Shown: positions 45,084 to 52,547 of the stretch, one piece after another
Numbering within the stretch: position 1 is the stretch's first letter
Layout of the letters: each line of letters starts with the position of its first letter
DNA from: Myroides sp. 1354
GTDB lineage: Bacteria; Bacteroidota; Bacteroidia; Flavobacteriales; Flavobacteriaceae
NCBI RefSeq assembly: GCF_030324495.1
Contig: NZ_JACAGN010000003.1
Span: forward strand, 186,001-250,000
DNA length: 64,000 nt
Direction: 5' to 3'
Made by a program: the position numbers and the translations under genes
Notes under the pieces: generated by a model
Told to the model about the DNA's origin: nothing
The model's input: the letters and a program-made list of their open reading frames with translations, nothing else
The model's database searches: none

Positions 45084-47456
45084 ATGAAATTCAAACCCAA
45101 TTTAAAATGGAAGACTTGGAGCACCAAAAAAAAGGTGCTTACTATTCTCGTAGGTATCGCTTTGATTGCCTATTATTTTTGTTTACCGCGAACGTTATTT
45201 GACGCTTCGTATTCCACCGTTATTGAAAGCAAGGACCATCAACTACTAGCCGCTCAAATTGCCCCTGATGGGCAATGGAGATTTCCAGAGATGCAAACAG
45301 TACCCGATAAGTTCAAAACGTGCATTACACTATATGAAGATGAGTATTTCAACTACCATTGGGGATTTAATCCGATTTCAATGGGCAAAGCATTCTTCTC
45401 CAATTTAAAGGCGAGTAAAGTAAAACGAGGAGGTAGTACCTTAACTCAACAGACCATTCGCTTAGCTAGAGAAGGAAAGCAACGCACCTATTTTGAAAAA
45501 ATCATCGAGCTGATTCAAGCCACTCGATTAGAATTCAAATACAGCAAACAATCTATTTTAAAACTATACGCCTCTCATGCTCCTTTTGGAGGAAATGTCG
45601 TTGGATTAGATGTAGCCGCTTGGCGTTATTTTGGGACTGCACCGGAACAACTCTCTTGGGCAGAAAGTGCAACTTTAGCAGTACTACCTAATGCGCCTCG
45701 TTTAATCTATCCTGGAAAAAATCAGGAAATCCTATTAAAAAAACGCAATGCTTTGTTGAAAAAACTATTGGAGGCTAATAAAATTGATCAGAATACCTAT
45801 GAGTTGGCTTTGACTGAGCCCTTACCTCAAAAGCCACATGAATTGCCTCAAATGGCTCCTCATCTCTTACAGCAAATTGCCAAGAGCAATAAAGAAGAAC
45901 GCTTAGTTACGACAATTGATTACCAAATACAACAACGTGCCAACGCTATTATTGCTAATTATTACTTACACTATAAGCAAGCTGAAGTATACAATATTGC
46001 AGCCTTAATTGTCGATGTAGAGAATAGAGATATTATCGCCTACATAGGCAACTCTCCTACGACATCAGCCCATCAAAAAGACGTGGATATCATCCAAGCC
46101 AATCGAAGTACGGGCAGTATTTTAAAGCCTTTCTTATATGCAGCTATGTTGGATGACGCCTCACTGCTACCCCATCAATTGGTCGCGGATATTCCCGTGG
46201 TAATTTCGGGCTATAAACCCACCAACTTTTCTAATAGTTATGAAGGAGGCACTACGGCAAATGAAGCTCTATCGCGTTCGTTGAATATTCCCTTTGTACT
46301 GATGTTACAACAATATGGGGTATATCGTTTTTACGATAACCTTCAACAGTTACAACTATCATCCATCAACAAATACCCCGATCACTACGGGTTATCTTTA
46401 ATTTTAGGAGGAGCTGAAAGTAGTTTGTGGCAGTTGACAAGAGCTTATGCTGGAATGGTAGGCACTGTCAATCATTACAACCAAGAGCAAGCCTATCGCA
46501 CCAAAGAGGTACAAGAATTAAATTGGAAGGCAGATTATATGCAATCCTATGGAGAAAGTTCCAAAGAAAAGACTATTTGGGGTGCAGGAGCCATTTACAA
46601 TACATTTGAAGCCTTAACAAAAGTAAATAGACCCGAAGGAGATGAAGCATGGCAATATTACGACTCCGCGCTTAAAATTGCGTGGAAGACAGGAACAAGT
46701 TTTGGTGGACGAGATGCGTGGGCCATCGGCGTTAATAAAAAATACGTCGTTAGCGTATGGGTGGGAAATGCCACTGGAGAAGGACGTCCTTCAATTAGTG
46801 GAGTCCGCATGGCGGGGCCTATTCTTTTTGATTTATTCAAATTACTACCCAAACAAAAAGATATGGCGGCACCACTGAATGATTTAGAAGAAGTTGTTAT
46901 TTGCACAAGCTCGGGTTATCTCGCAGGTCCGAATTGTGTACAAACAAAAACCGATCTCATTCCTTTTCGCGCAAAGAAGACAGTGCTATGTCCTTATCAC
47001 AAACTCATTCACTTAGATGCTAGCTTGCAACATCAAGTCAACAGTCAATGTGAATCCGTTGATCAAATTAGGCCCACACCTTGGTTTATTTTACCGCCAA
47101 CCATGGCTTATTTTTACAGAAAATCACATAGTGATTATCAGGATGTACCTCCATATAGAGCGGATTGTGGTCCACAAGACCAACTCAAAAAGATAGAGTT
47201 TATTTATCCCAAACACGGAGAACACATTTACCTGACAAAAAACTTTTACTCAGAACTACAGCCTTTTATTGCAAAAGCGAGTACAAGTAGCGCGAATAAA
47301 ACTCTGTTTTGGTATTTAAACGAACAATATATTGATTCCACTCGACAATTTCACGAATTGGCTATACACGGTAAAATGGGCGTGAACTACCTTACGATTA
47401 CAGACGAAGAAGGTTTTACCCAAACCATAGAGTTTTACCTTGAAAAACAGAACTAA
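45084..47456 (+). CDS. pbpC: Penicillin-binding protein 1C
   Basis: Bifunctional class A PBP of the PbpC kind. The protein has an N-terminal membrane segment (about 19-38), a glycosyltransferase GT51 domain (Glu in EDEYFNYHWG near 84 and RGGSTLTQQTIRL), then a transpeptidase domain with STGSILKP (about 341), SRSLN and KTGTSFGGRDAW (about 534), and the C-terminal BiPBP_C domain. The pairing with an A2M lipoprotein copies the yfhM-pbpC pair of Enterobacteria. The ATG at 45084 is preferred because the one at 45060 lies inside a stable hairpin. Confidence 0.95.
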   Translation: MKFKPNLKWKTWSTKKKVLTILVGIALIAYYFCLPRTLFDASYSTVIESKDHQLLAAQIAPDGQWRFPEMQTVPDKFKTCITLYEDEYFNYHWGFNPISMGKAFFSNLKASKVKRGGSTLTQQTIRLAREGKQRTYFEKIIELIQATRLEFKYSKQSILKLYASHAPFGGNVVGLDVAAWRYFGTAPEQLSWAESATLAVLPNAPRLIYPGKNQEILLKKRNALLKKLLEANKIDQNTYELALTEPLPQKPHELPQMAPHLLQQIAKSNKEERLVTTIDYQIQQRANAIIANYYLHYKQAEVYNIAALIVDVENRDIIAYIGNSPTTSAHQKDVDIIQANRSTGSILKPFLYAAMLDDASLLPHQLVADIPVVISGYKPTNFSNSYEGGTTANEALSRSLNIPFVLMLQQYGVYRFYDNLQQLQLSSINKYPDHYGLSLILGGAESSLWQLTRAYAGMVGTVNHYNQEQAYRTKEVQELNWKADYMQSYGESSKEKTIWGAGAIYNTFEALTKVNRPEGDEAWQYYDSALKIAWKTGTSFGGRDAWAIGVNKKYVVSVWVGNATGEGRPSISGVRMAGPILFDLFKLLPKQKDMAAPLNDLEEVVICTSSGYLAGPNCVQTKTDLIPFRAKKTVLCPYHKLIHLDASLQHQVNSQCESVDQIRPTPWFILPPTMAYFYRKSHSDYQDVPPYRADCGPQDQLKKIEFIYPKHGEHIYLTKNFYSELQPFIAKASTSSANKTLFWYLNEQYIDSTRQFHELAIHGKMGVNYLTITDEEGFTQTIEFYLEKQN

Positions 47457-47458
47457 CA

Positions 47459-47491
47459 AAAAACCCAAAACGGATGCCGTTTTGGGTTTTT
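47459..47491. terminator. Bidirectional terminator between pbpC and rng
   Basis: A 15-base perfect stem AAAAACCCAAAACGG / CCGTTTTGGGTTTTT around ATG, between convergent genes. Confidence 0.93.
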
Positions 47492-47493
47492 CG

Positions 47494-49059
47494 TTATTCT
47501 GATATTTCCTTTCCTTTATCATCAAAGAAATGGTATTCTAAATACGTGTAAGCGTCACGCGGTACAATTTTGACCCATTTCTTGAATTCCATCCACCACT
47601 TCATTCGCAATGATGGCAATCCTTTCGTAAGATAAGCTGCCACAAAAGGGTGTGTATTCAAGATTATTTTACAAGATGGATCTCTTGCAATAATATTTTC
47701 GATTCGAGCTCTAATCTTGTCAATAACTAAAATAGGTGCTTCAATCTCACCGTGTTCATTTGGATCTTCTTCTCTAGTTTCGATTGACACTTCTGGTCGA
47801 ACGCGTTGTCTCGTAATTTGAATCAATCCGAATTTACTTGGTGGTAAAATTTTGTGTTTGGCTTTATCATCGCTCATCTCTTCTTTCAAGAAATCATACA
47901 GTGTTTTTCTATTCTCTGGATTCCCCATATCAATAAAATCGACCACTATAATCCCCCCCATATCTCTTAATCTCAACTGACGCGCTATTTCTGCTGCTGC
48001 AATTAGATTTACTTCAAGGGCAGTATCTTCTTGTGATTGTGCTTTGTTTGAACGATTACCGCTATTCACATCAATAACATGCAACGCCTCTGTATGTTCT
48101 ATAATCAAATAAGCACCTTTGCTCATAGAAACGGTTTTACCAAAAGAGGTTTTTATTTGGCGTTCAATGCTGTATTTCTCAAAGATTGGAACTTCTCTCG
48201 ATTGATAATGTTTGACAATCGACACCTTTGCAGGGGCAATTTCTTGCAAATAGTCCTTCGTTTGATAATACAAATCCTCATCATCTGTAATAATACCCGT
48301 AAAAGTATCATTAAACACATCGCGTAAAATTGAGGAAGCTTTATTAACTTCACCCAACACTTTCGAAGGATGATGTGCGGTTGTTAACTTTTTGCACATA
48401 CTGTTCCACTTGGACATTAAGTTGCGTAAATCCTTATCGATTTCGCTTACCTTCATATCTTCGGCAACTGTGCGTACGATTACACCAAAACCTTTGGGTT
48501 TGATGGACTGTACCAATTTCTTCAGTCGGTCCTTTTCTTCTTTAGACTCAATTTTTTGTGAAATTGAGATACGATTCGAAAAAGGCACAAGTACGACATA
48601 TCGACCTGCGATTGACAATTCAGAACTAATACGCGGTCCTTTCGTTGAAATAGGTTCTTTGACAATTTGAACAAGCAAAGACTGATTGGCACTCAATACA
48701 TCCGTAATGGCACCATCTTTATCTATTTCATCTTCAAAAACAAAGTTTTCTAAGGCGAAATCTTTTAATTTACCTCCACTTACAAGTTTAGTGAACTTGA
48801 GTAGCGTTTTTAAGTTCGGCCCTAAGTCGTGATAATGCAAAAAAGCATCTTTTTCAAAACCTACGTGCACGAATGCGGCATTCAATCCTGGGACAGGTTT
48901 TCTAATTTTGGCGATAAATATATCCCCTACTTGAAAACCATTACCTTCATCAGCCTCACGCTCTCTATGCAGTTCAATTAGTTTTCCATCTTTTAATAAG
49001 GCAAAATCTACTGTATCAGAATTCGACCTAATAATTAGCTCTTTATTCACACTGTACAT
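47494..49059 (-). CDS. rng: Ribonuclease G/E family endoribonuclease
   Basis: Single-strand-specific endoribonuclease in rRNA maturation and mRNA decay. The 521-residue protein has an S1 RNA-binding domain (about 39-120), the two catalytic Asp regions HVIDVNSG (about 335) and VVDFIDM (about 370), and a C-terminal dimer part. It lacks the long scaffold tail of RNase E and so is RNase G-like. It follows the small basic ORF after ~195 bp containing two hairpins. The gene order HU - small basic protein - rng repeats in other flavobacteria as far as I recall. Confidence 0.94.
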   Translation of the reverse strand: MYSVNKELIIRSNSDTVDFALLKDGKLIELHREREADEGNGFQVGDIFIAKIRKPVPGLNAAFVHVGFEKDAFLHYHDLGPNLKTLLKFTKLVSGGKLKDFALENFVFEDEIDKDGAITDVLSANQSLLVQIVKEPISTKGPRISSELSIAGRYVVLVPFSNRISISQKIESKEEKDRLKKLVQSIKPKGFGVIVRTVAEDMKVSEIDKDLRNLMSKWNSMCKKLTTAHHPSKVLGEVNKASSILRDVFNDTFTGIITDDEDLYYQTKDYLQEIAPAKVSIVKHYQSREVPIFEKYSIERQIKTSFGKTVSMSKGAYLIIEHTEALHVIDVNSGNRSNKAQSQEDTALEVNLIAAAEIARQLRLRDMGGIIVVDFIDMGNPENRKTLYDFLKEEMSDDKAKHKILPPSKFGLIQITRQRVRPEVSIETREEDPNEHGEIEAPILVIDKIRARIENIIARDPSCKIILNTHPFVAAYLTKGLPSLRMKWWMEFKKWVKIVPRDAYTYLEYHFFDDKGKEISE

Positions 49060-49235
49060 TTTTATCCATACTCATTCATTACACTGTTTTAGTTATTCTA
49101 AAGAATCCTTTCAAAACAAAATGAGTTTGTATAGATGGATTAAACATTATTTTAAAAACAAGTTGCACTTGTTTATTCCTTCTTCAACTTGATAAGATAG
49201 CTATCAATGAGCGTACTTTAAAATTTCTTAGAAAA
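49056..49235 (-). promoter_or_regulatory. rng leader region with hairpin
   Basis: The gap upstream of rng has AAACAAGT / ACTTGTTT (49156-49163 and 49167-49174), an 8-base stem with a TGC loop, and a second symmetric stretch TTGATA...TATCAA near 49190. No TAnnTTTG box was found on the minus strand. RNase E in Enterobacteria controls its own leader; a similar role here is a guess. Confidence 0.35.
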
Positions 49236-49258
49236 GAAAAAAGTAGTATTAAACTACT
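49236..49258 (-). terminator. Terminator after the 30-residue basic ORF
   Basis: On the minus strand AGTAGT and ACTACT form a short stem around TTAAT, followed by a T-run. The stop codon of the small ORF lies in the stem. Confidence 0.6.
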
Positions 49259-49346
49259 TTTTCTTTTTGTGACGGTTAGCTCTCGCTCTTTTTTTACGCT
49301 TATGCGTTGCTACCTTATGTCTTTTTCTTTTTTTACCACTTGGCAT
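49254..49346 (-). CDS. 30-residue very basic protein, probably ribosome-associated
   Basis: ATG to TAG gives a 30-residue protein beginning MPSGKKRKRHK and ending RANRHKKKK; two thirds of it is Lys, Arg or His. It resembles in size and composition the COX24/AURKAIP1-like small ribosomal proteins (bS22 type) known from Actinobacteria and found in Bacteroidota genomes. It lies 27 bp after the HU gene and is followed by a terminator. The coding case rests on composition, position, and regular start and stop; ribosomal binding is inference. It is too short for normal ORF calling. Confidence 0.8.
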   Translation of the reverse strand: MPSGKKRKRHKVATHKRKKRARANRHKKKK

Positions 49347-49373
49347 AATGTGTGTAATTTAGAGATTAATAAA

Positions 49374-49670
49374 TTATTTTACTTTTACTTCTGTGTTTGA
49401 CTTTACACCTTCTACAAACACTTTAGCTGGTTTAAATGCAGGAATGTTGTGAGCCGGAATTCTAATTGTTGTGTTTTTAGAAATGTTTCTTCCAGTTTTC
49501 TCAGCTCTAGTTTTGATGATAAAACTTCCAAAACCTCTTAAATACACATTTTCACCTGTTTCTAACGACGCTTTTACTTCATCCATAAAAGATTCTACTG
49601 TCGCTTGAACGTCACCTTTCTCAAGCCCTAATTTCTCTGAAATTTTAGCTACAATGTCCGCTTTAGTCAT
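49374..49670 (-). CDS. HU family DNA-binding protein
   Basis: Histone-like nucleoid protein of 98 residues. It has the HU/IHF fold: helical N-terminus MTKADIVAKISEKLGL, the strand-turn GFGSFIIKTRAEKTGRN and the DNA-contacting arm TIRIPAHNIPAFKPAK with its conserved Pro at the tip. Good promoter at 49717-49748. The 27-bp gap to the small basic ORF suggests one transcript. Confidence 0.95.
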   Translation of the reverse strand: MTKADIVAKISEKLGLEKGDVQATVESFMDEVKASLETGENVYLRGFGSFIIKTRAEKTGRNISKNTTIRIPAHNIPAFKPAKVFVEGVKSNTEVKVK

Positions 49671-49716
49671 TTTAGATATTAATTATATTTGTTGTTGTCC
49701 GTTTTTTTAGAGTGTG

Positions 49717-49748
49717 CAAATATATTAATTTATAATCCAATAATTCAA
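49717..49748 (-). promoter_or_regulatory. HU gene promoter
   Basis: Minus strand TTG (49748-49746), 21-base spacer, TATATTTG (49724-49717), 47 bases before the HU ATG. Confidence 0.6.
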
Positions 49749-49791
49749 TCTTAATCGATTAAAATTTAATTATATATCGTTTATTTTTGCC

Positions 49792-49799
49792 CCTCACAC
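49792..49799 (+). promoter_or_regulatory. Candidate -7 element of mutY-ssb-gldD
   Basis: TATTTTTG fits TAnnTTTG, nine bases before the mutY ATG, implying a very short leader. No TTG at -33. Confidence 0.4.
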
Positions 49800-49808
49800 A
49801 TTTTAATC

Positions 49809-50843
49809 ATGATTTTCTCTAACAAACTAATAGCTTGGTACTTAGACAACAAACGCATTTTACCTTGGCGTGAAACAAAAGATCCTTATTACATTTGGCT
49901 ATCAGAAATTATACTTCAACAGACGCGTGTAGCACAAGGATTACCCTATTTTGAGGCTTTTAAACAGACTTATCCTACTGTTTTTGATCTAGCAAATGCC
50001 CAAGAGGATGATGTTTTATTACTTTGGCAAGGCTTAGGATACTACAGCCGCGCGCGTAATTTACACGCAACAGCTAAAAAGGTAGCCTACGAACTAAATG
50101 GACAATTCCCAACCACTTATAAGGAGTTACTTACCCTCAAAGGTGTAGGTGAATACACCGCTGCTGCAATAGCCTCTATCGCTTATGATGAAGTCGTTCC
50201 CGTTGTGGATGGAAATGTTTTTCGAGTTCTCGCACGAATTTACGGAATTACATCTGATATATCTACTCAAAGAACAAAAAAAGAGTTTCAACAAGTAGCT
50301 GCAGGCCTTATTCCTAAAGAGAATCCAGCTATTTTTAACCAAGCCATCATGGATTTTGGCGCCACTCAATGTACTCCTAAAGGAACGGATTGTACGCCTT
50401 GCCCCTTTCAAACGACTTGTGTGGCTTATCAAACCAATCAAATCGACAAACTACCCGTCAAATTGAGTAAAACCAAGGTAAAGAATCGCTATATGGATTT
50501 CTTAATATACCTAGATAAAGAGGGAAATACTCAACTAGAACAACGCATTAAAAAGGATATTTGGCAAAACTTATATCAATTTCCTGTTGTGGATCGATTT
50601 GATGAAACACCAATCAACATAAGAGAACATATCGAAGCACAGCAAAATAAACCGCCGATTACTCAGGTAGAATGCCTAACAGAAGAGGTTATTATTCATC
50701 AACTTTCTCATCAAAAACTGCACATTCACTTTTGGCTAATCAAAACGAATCATACCCTAGAGCATGCAATCCCTTGGACAGAATTAAATAAATTTGGTTT
50801 TCCAATTGTAATTCATAACTTTATTCAATCCTTAACTGTATAA
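49809..50843 (+). CDS. mutY: A/G-specific adenine glycosylase MutY
   Basis: MutY removes adenine paired with 8-oxoguanine. The 344-residue protein has the catalytic Glu33 in LSEIILQQT, the helix-hairpin-helix LKGVGEYTAAA (110-120), the catalytic Asp134 in PVVDGNVFRV, and the [4Fe-4S] loop with Cys spaced C-x6-C-x2-C-x5-C (CTPKGTDCTPCPFQTTC). A C-terminal NUDIX-like domain recognises 8-oxoG. It is 11 bp before ssb in an operon with gldD. Confidence 0.97.
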   Translation: MIFSNKLIAWYLDNKRILPWRETKDPYYIWLSEIILQQTRVAQGLPYFEAFKQTYPTVFDLANAQEDDVLLLWQGLGYYSRARNLHATAKKVAYELNGQFPTTYKELLTLKGVGEYTAAAIASIAYDEVVPVVDGNVFRVLARIYGITSDISTQRTKKEFQQVAAGLIPKENPAIFNQAIMDFGATQCTPKGTDCTPCPFQTTCVAYQTNQIDKLPVKLSKTKVKNRYMDFLIYLDKEGNTQLEQRIKKDIWQNLYQFPVVDRFDETPINIREHIEAQQNKPPITQVECLTEEVIIHQLSHQKLHIHFWLIKTNHTLEHAIPWTELNKFGFPIVIHNFIQSLTV

Positions 50844-50854
50844 TTTTTTCACTT

Positions 50855-51295
50855 ATGAATGGCACACTGAACAAAGTTACCCTTATTGGCCACCTAGGCG
50901 AAAATGTCAAGATACATTATTTTGAAAACGGCAATTGTATTGGACGTTTTCCCTTAGCTACCAATGAAGTTTACATTAATAAGTCAACCAATGAACGCAT
51001 TACTTCAACGGAATGGCACAACATAGTAGTTCGCAACAAACAAGCGGAAATCTGTGAAAAACACCTAACGAAGGGAGATCGCATTTACGTAGAAGGTAGA
51101 ATTCGAACGAGACAGTGGATGACAGAAGAAGGGATCCAAAAACAAATTGTAGAAATCATAGTAACAGAATTCATGTTCTTAGATACCAAAAAAGAAAGTG
51201 GAAAAGCAGTTACACCTGAAGAAATAGAACGCAAAAGAACCCTTGATAATTTCTCTATTCCAGGGGAAAACAACAACGACAATTTGCCTTTTTAA
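50855..51295 (+). CDS. ssb: Single-stranded DNA-binding protein
   Basis: SSB coats single-stranded DNA and recruits repair partners by its C-terminal tip. The 146-residue protein has the OB-fold N-terminus LNKVTLIGHLGENVKI, the strand TEWHNIVVRN and RIYVEGRIRTRQW, then a short disordered linker ending in DNLPF, like the canonical acidic DDDxPF tip. It sits between mutY (11 bp) and gldD (20 bp). In Flavobacterium gldE is expected right after ssb; it is missing here. Confidence 0.96.
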   Translation: MNGTLNKVTLIGHLGENVKIHYFENGNCIGRFPLATNEVYINKSTNERITSTEWHNIVVRNKQAEICEKHLTKGDRIYVEGRIRTRQWMTEEGIQKQIVEIIVTEFMFLDTKKESGKAVTPEEIERKRTLDNFSIPGENNNDNLPF

Positions 51296-51315
51296 TCGGA
51301 TAAGTAAATAAATTT

Positions 51316-51900
51316 ATGTTCCAAAAAACATCTGCCCTTTATGGCGCTGCCTTTTTAGGCGCACTGCTAATGCTAGGTTCTTGTAAAAAAGAAACAACTC
51401 CAAGACCCAATGCCTATCTAGCACTTCAATACCCAAAACCAGAATATCAAAGCTACGAAAACTCGTACCATCACTTTACATTTGATTTGAATAAAAATAC
51501 CTCTGTAAAAGAAGTTAAATCAACAGCTTTTGAAGTGCATTATCCACAAATGAAAGCGACTGTTTTCATGAATTACAAAACGGTAGACAACAATTTAGAT
51601 GCGTTACTAAAAGATGCTCAAAAATTGACCTATGAACATTTTATCAAAGCAGACGAGATTATCGAGCAACCTTACCTCAATGAAGAAGATCGCGTTTTTG
51701 GTATGTTTTATCACGTAGGAGGAAATGCAGCAACGAATGTACAATTCTACGCTACAGATAGTGTAAAAAACTTTGTTGTAGCCTCTTTGTATTTTTATGC
51801 CAAACCAAACTTTGACTCTATTCTGCCCGCCAGTCATTATATCCAACAGGATATGCGAAAGATGTTAGAATCTTTGCGTTGGGAAGAAACTAAAAAATAA
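51316..51900 (+). CDS. gldD: Gliding motility lipoprotein GldD
   Basis: GldD is a lipoprotein needed for gliding and thought to work in T9SS function or assembly. The 194-residue protein has a lipobox ending MLGSC (Cys23) and the family stretches LQYPKPEYQSYE, VHYPQMKATVFMNYK, DAQKLTYEHFIKADEI, GMFYHVGGNAATNVQFY and SLYFYAKPNFDSI. It is 20 bp after ssb in one operon with mutY. The usual neighbour gldE is absent. How GldD works is not known in detail. Confidence 0.95.
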   Translation: MFQKTSALYGAAFLGALLMLGSCKKETTPRPNAYLALQYPKPEYQSYENSYHHFTFDLNKNTSVKEVKSTAFEVHYPQMKATVFMNYKTVDNNLDALLKDAQKLTYEHFIKADEIIEQPYLNEEDRVFGMFYHVGGNAATNVQFYATDSVKNFVVASLYFYAKPNFDSILPASHYIQQDMRKMLESLRWEETKK

Positions 51901-51902
51901 TA

Positions 51903-51932
51903 AAAAACTCGATCTGTAGATCGAGTTTTTTT
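51903..51932. terminator. Terminator between gldD and the HMA gene
   Basis: A 13-base perfect stem AAAAACTCGATCT / AGATCGAGTTTTT with GT loop, between two convergent genes. Confidence 0.92.
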
Positions 51933-51944
51933 ATACAATCGCTA

Positions 51945-52334
51945 TTAAAGCGTCTTAACCTCTAAATTCTCTACCGTATAACTGCCATTTGCAATTTTTT
52001 GAACCGTTTGTGTTAGCGATTCTCCATTTTGCTTTGCATCATCAAAGACTACTGTAGCTGTTTTACTCTCAAAATCTACTGTAGCTTCTTTTACTCCTTG
52101 CAGTCCAGATAATTTTCCTTCAATCATTTTTGCACATCCCAAAGCACAAGTCATTCCTTCAATTTGAAAGGTAGCTTGTTCCATGTTTCCTGCCACTTCA
52201 TTCGTCTCTGTTGTAGCTGTTTCTGTTTGCTCAACCGTTTCTACTTGCTCTGCTTCTTTTTTAGTCTCGCTTTTACATCCCACTAAAAAAGCTCCCCCTA
52301 ATAAGGCAACTAATCCTAGTTTTACTATTTTCAT
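51945..52334 (-). CDS. Lipoprotein with C-terminal HMA-like domain
   Basis: A 129-residue lipoprotein: lipobox ending FLVGC (Cys20), a Glu/Thr-rich linker (24-48), then a heavy-metal-associated fold from about 53. The metal motif reads GMTCALGCAK, with Cys63 and Cys67 in CxxxC spacing instead of the usual CxxC. Ferredoxin-like strands (ATVDFESKTATVVFDD) support the fold. It may carry copper or another metal in the periplasm; the altered spacing makes binding uncertain. Single gene with a candidate -7 box at 52380-52387. Confidence 0.85.
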   Translation of the reverse strand: MKIVKLGLVALLGGAFLVGCKSETKKEAEQVETVEQTETATTETNEVAGNMEQATFQIEGMTCALGCAKMIEGKLSGLQGVKEATVDFESKTATVVFDDAKQNGESLTQTVQKIANGSYTVENLEVKTL

Positions 52335-52379
52335 CTTGTTGTATATTAATACTTTGATTCTTAAATTCTTTTACAGGAA

Positions 52380-52387
52380 CAAAAATA
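52380..52387 (-). promoter_or_regulatory. Candidate -7 element for the HMA lipoprotein gene
   Basis: Minus-strand TATTTTTG fits TAnnTTTG, 46 bases before the ATG; no matching -33. Confidence 0.35.
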
Positions 52388-52481
52388 CAAAAAAATAAAT
52401 CCTCCACTTCTTCTAATTCACTCTTTTTATTTTGAGAATCAATACTTCTCATTTTTTTGTACCCTTCTTTTTATCTCAAAC

Positions 52482-52517
52482 AAAAAAAGTCGCTATTCAA
52501 AATGAATAGCGACTTTT
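52482..52517 (-). terminator. Terminator of the M16 operon
   Basis: A 15-base perfect stem AAAAGTCGCTATTCA / TGAATAGCGACTTTT around AAA, followed on minus by a T-run, after the gene ending at 52548. Confidence 0.93.
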
Positions 52518-52547
52518 CAAAAGAATTATAATTAATTTTAAAAAAGA

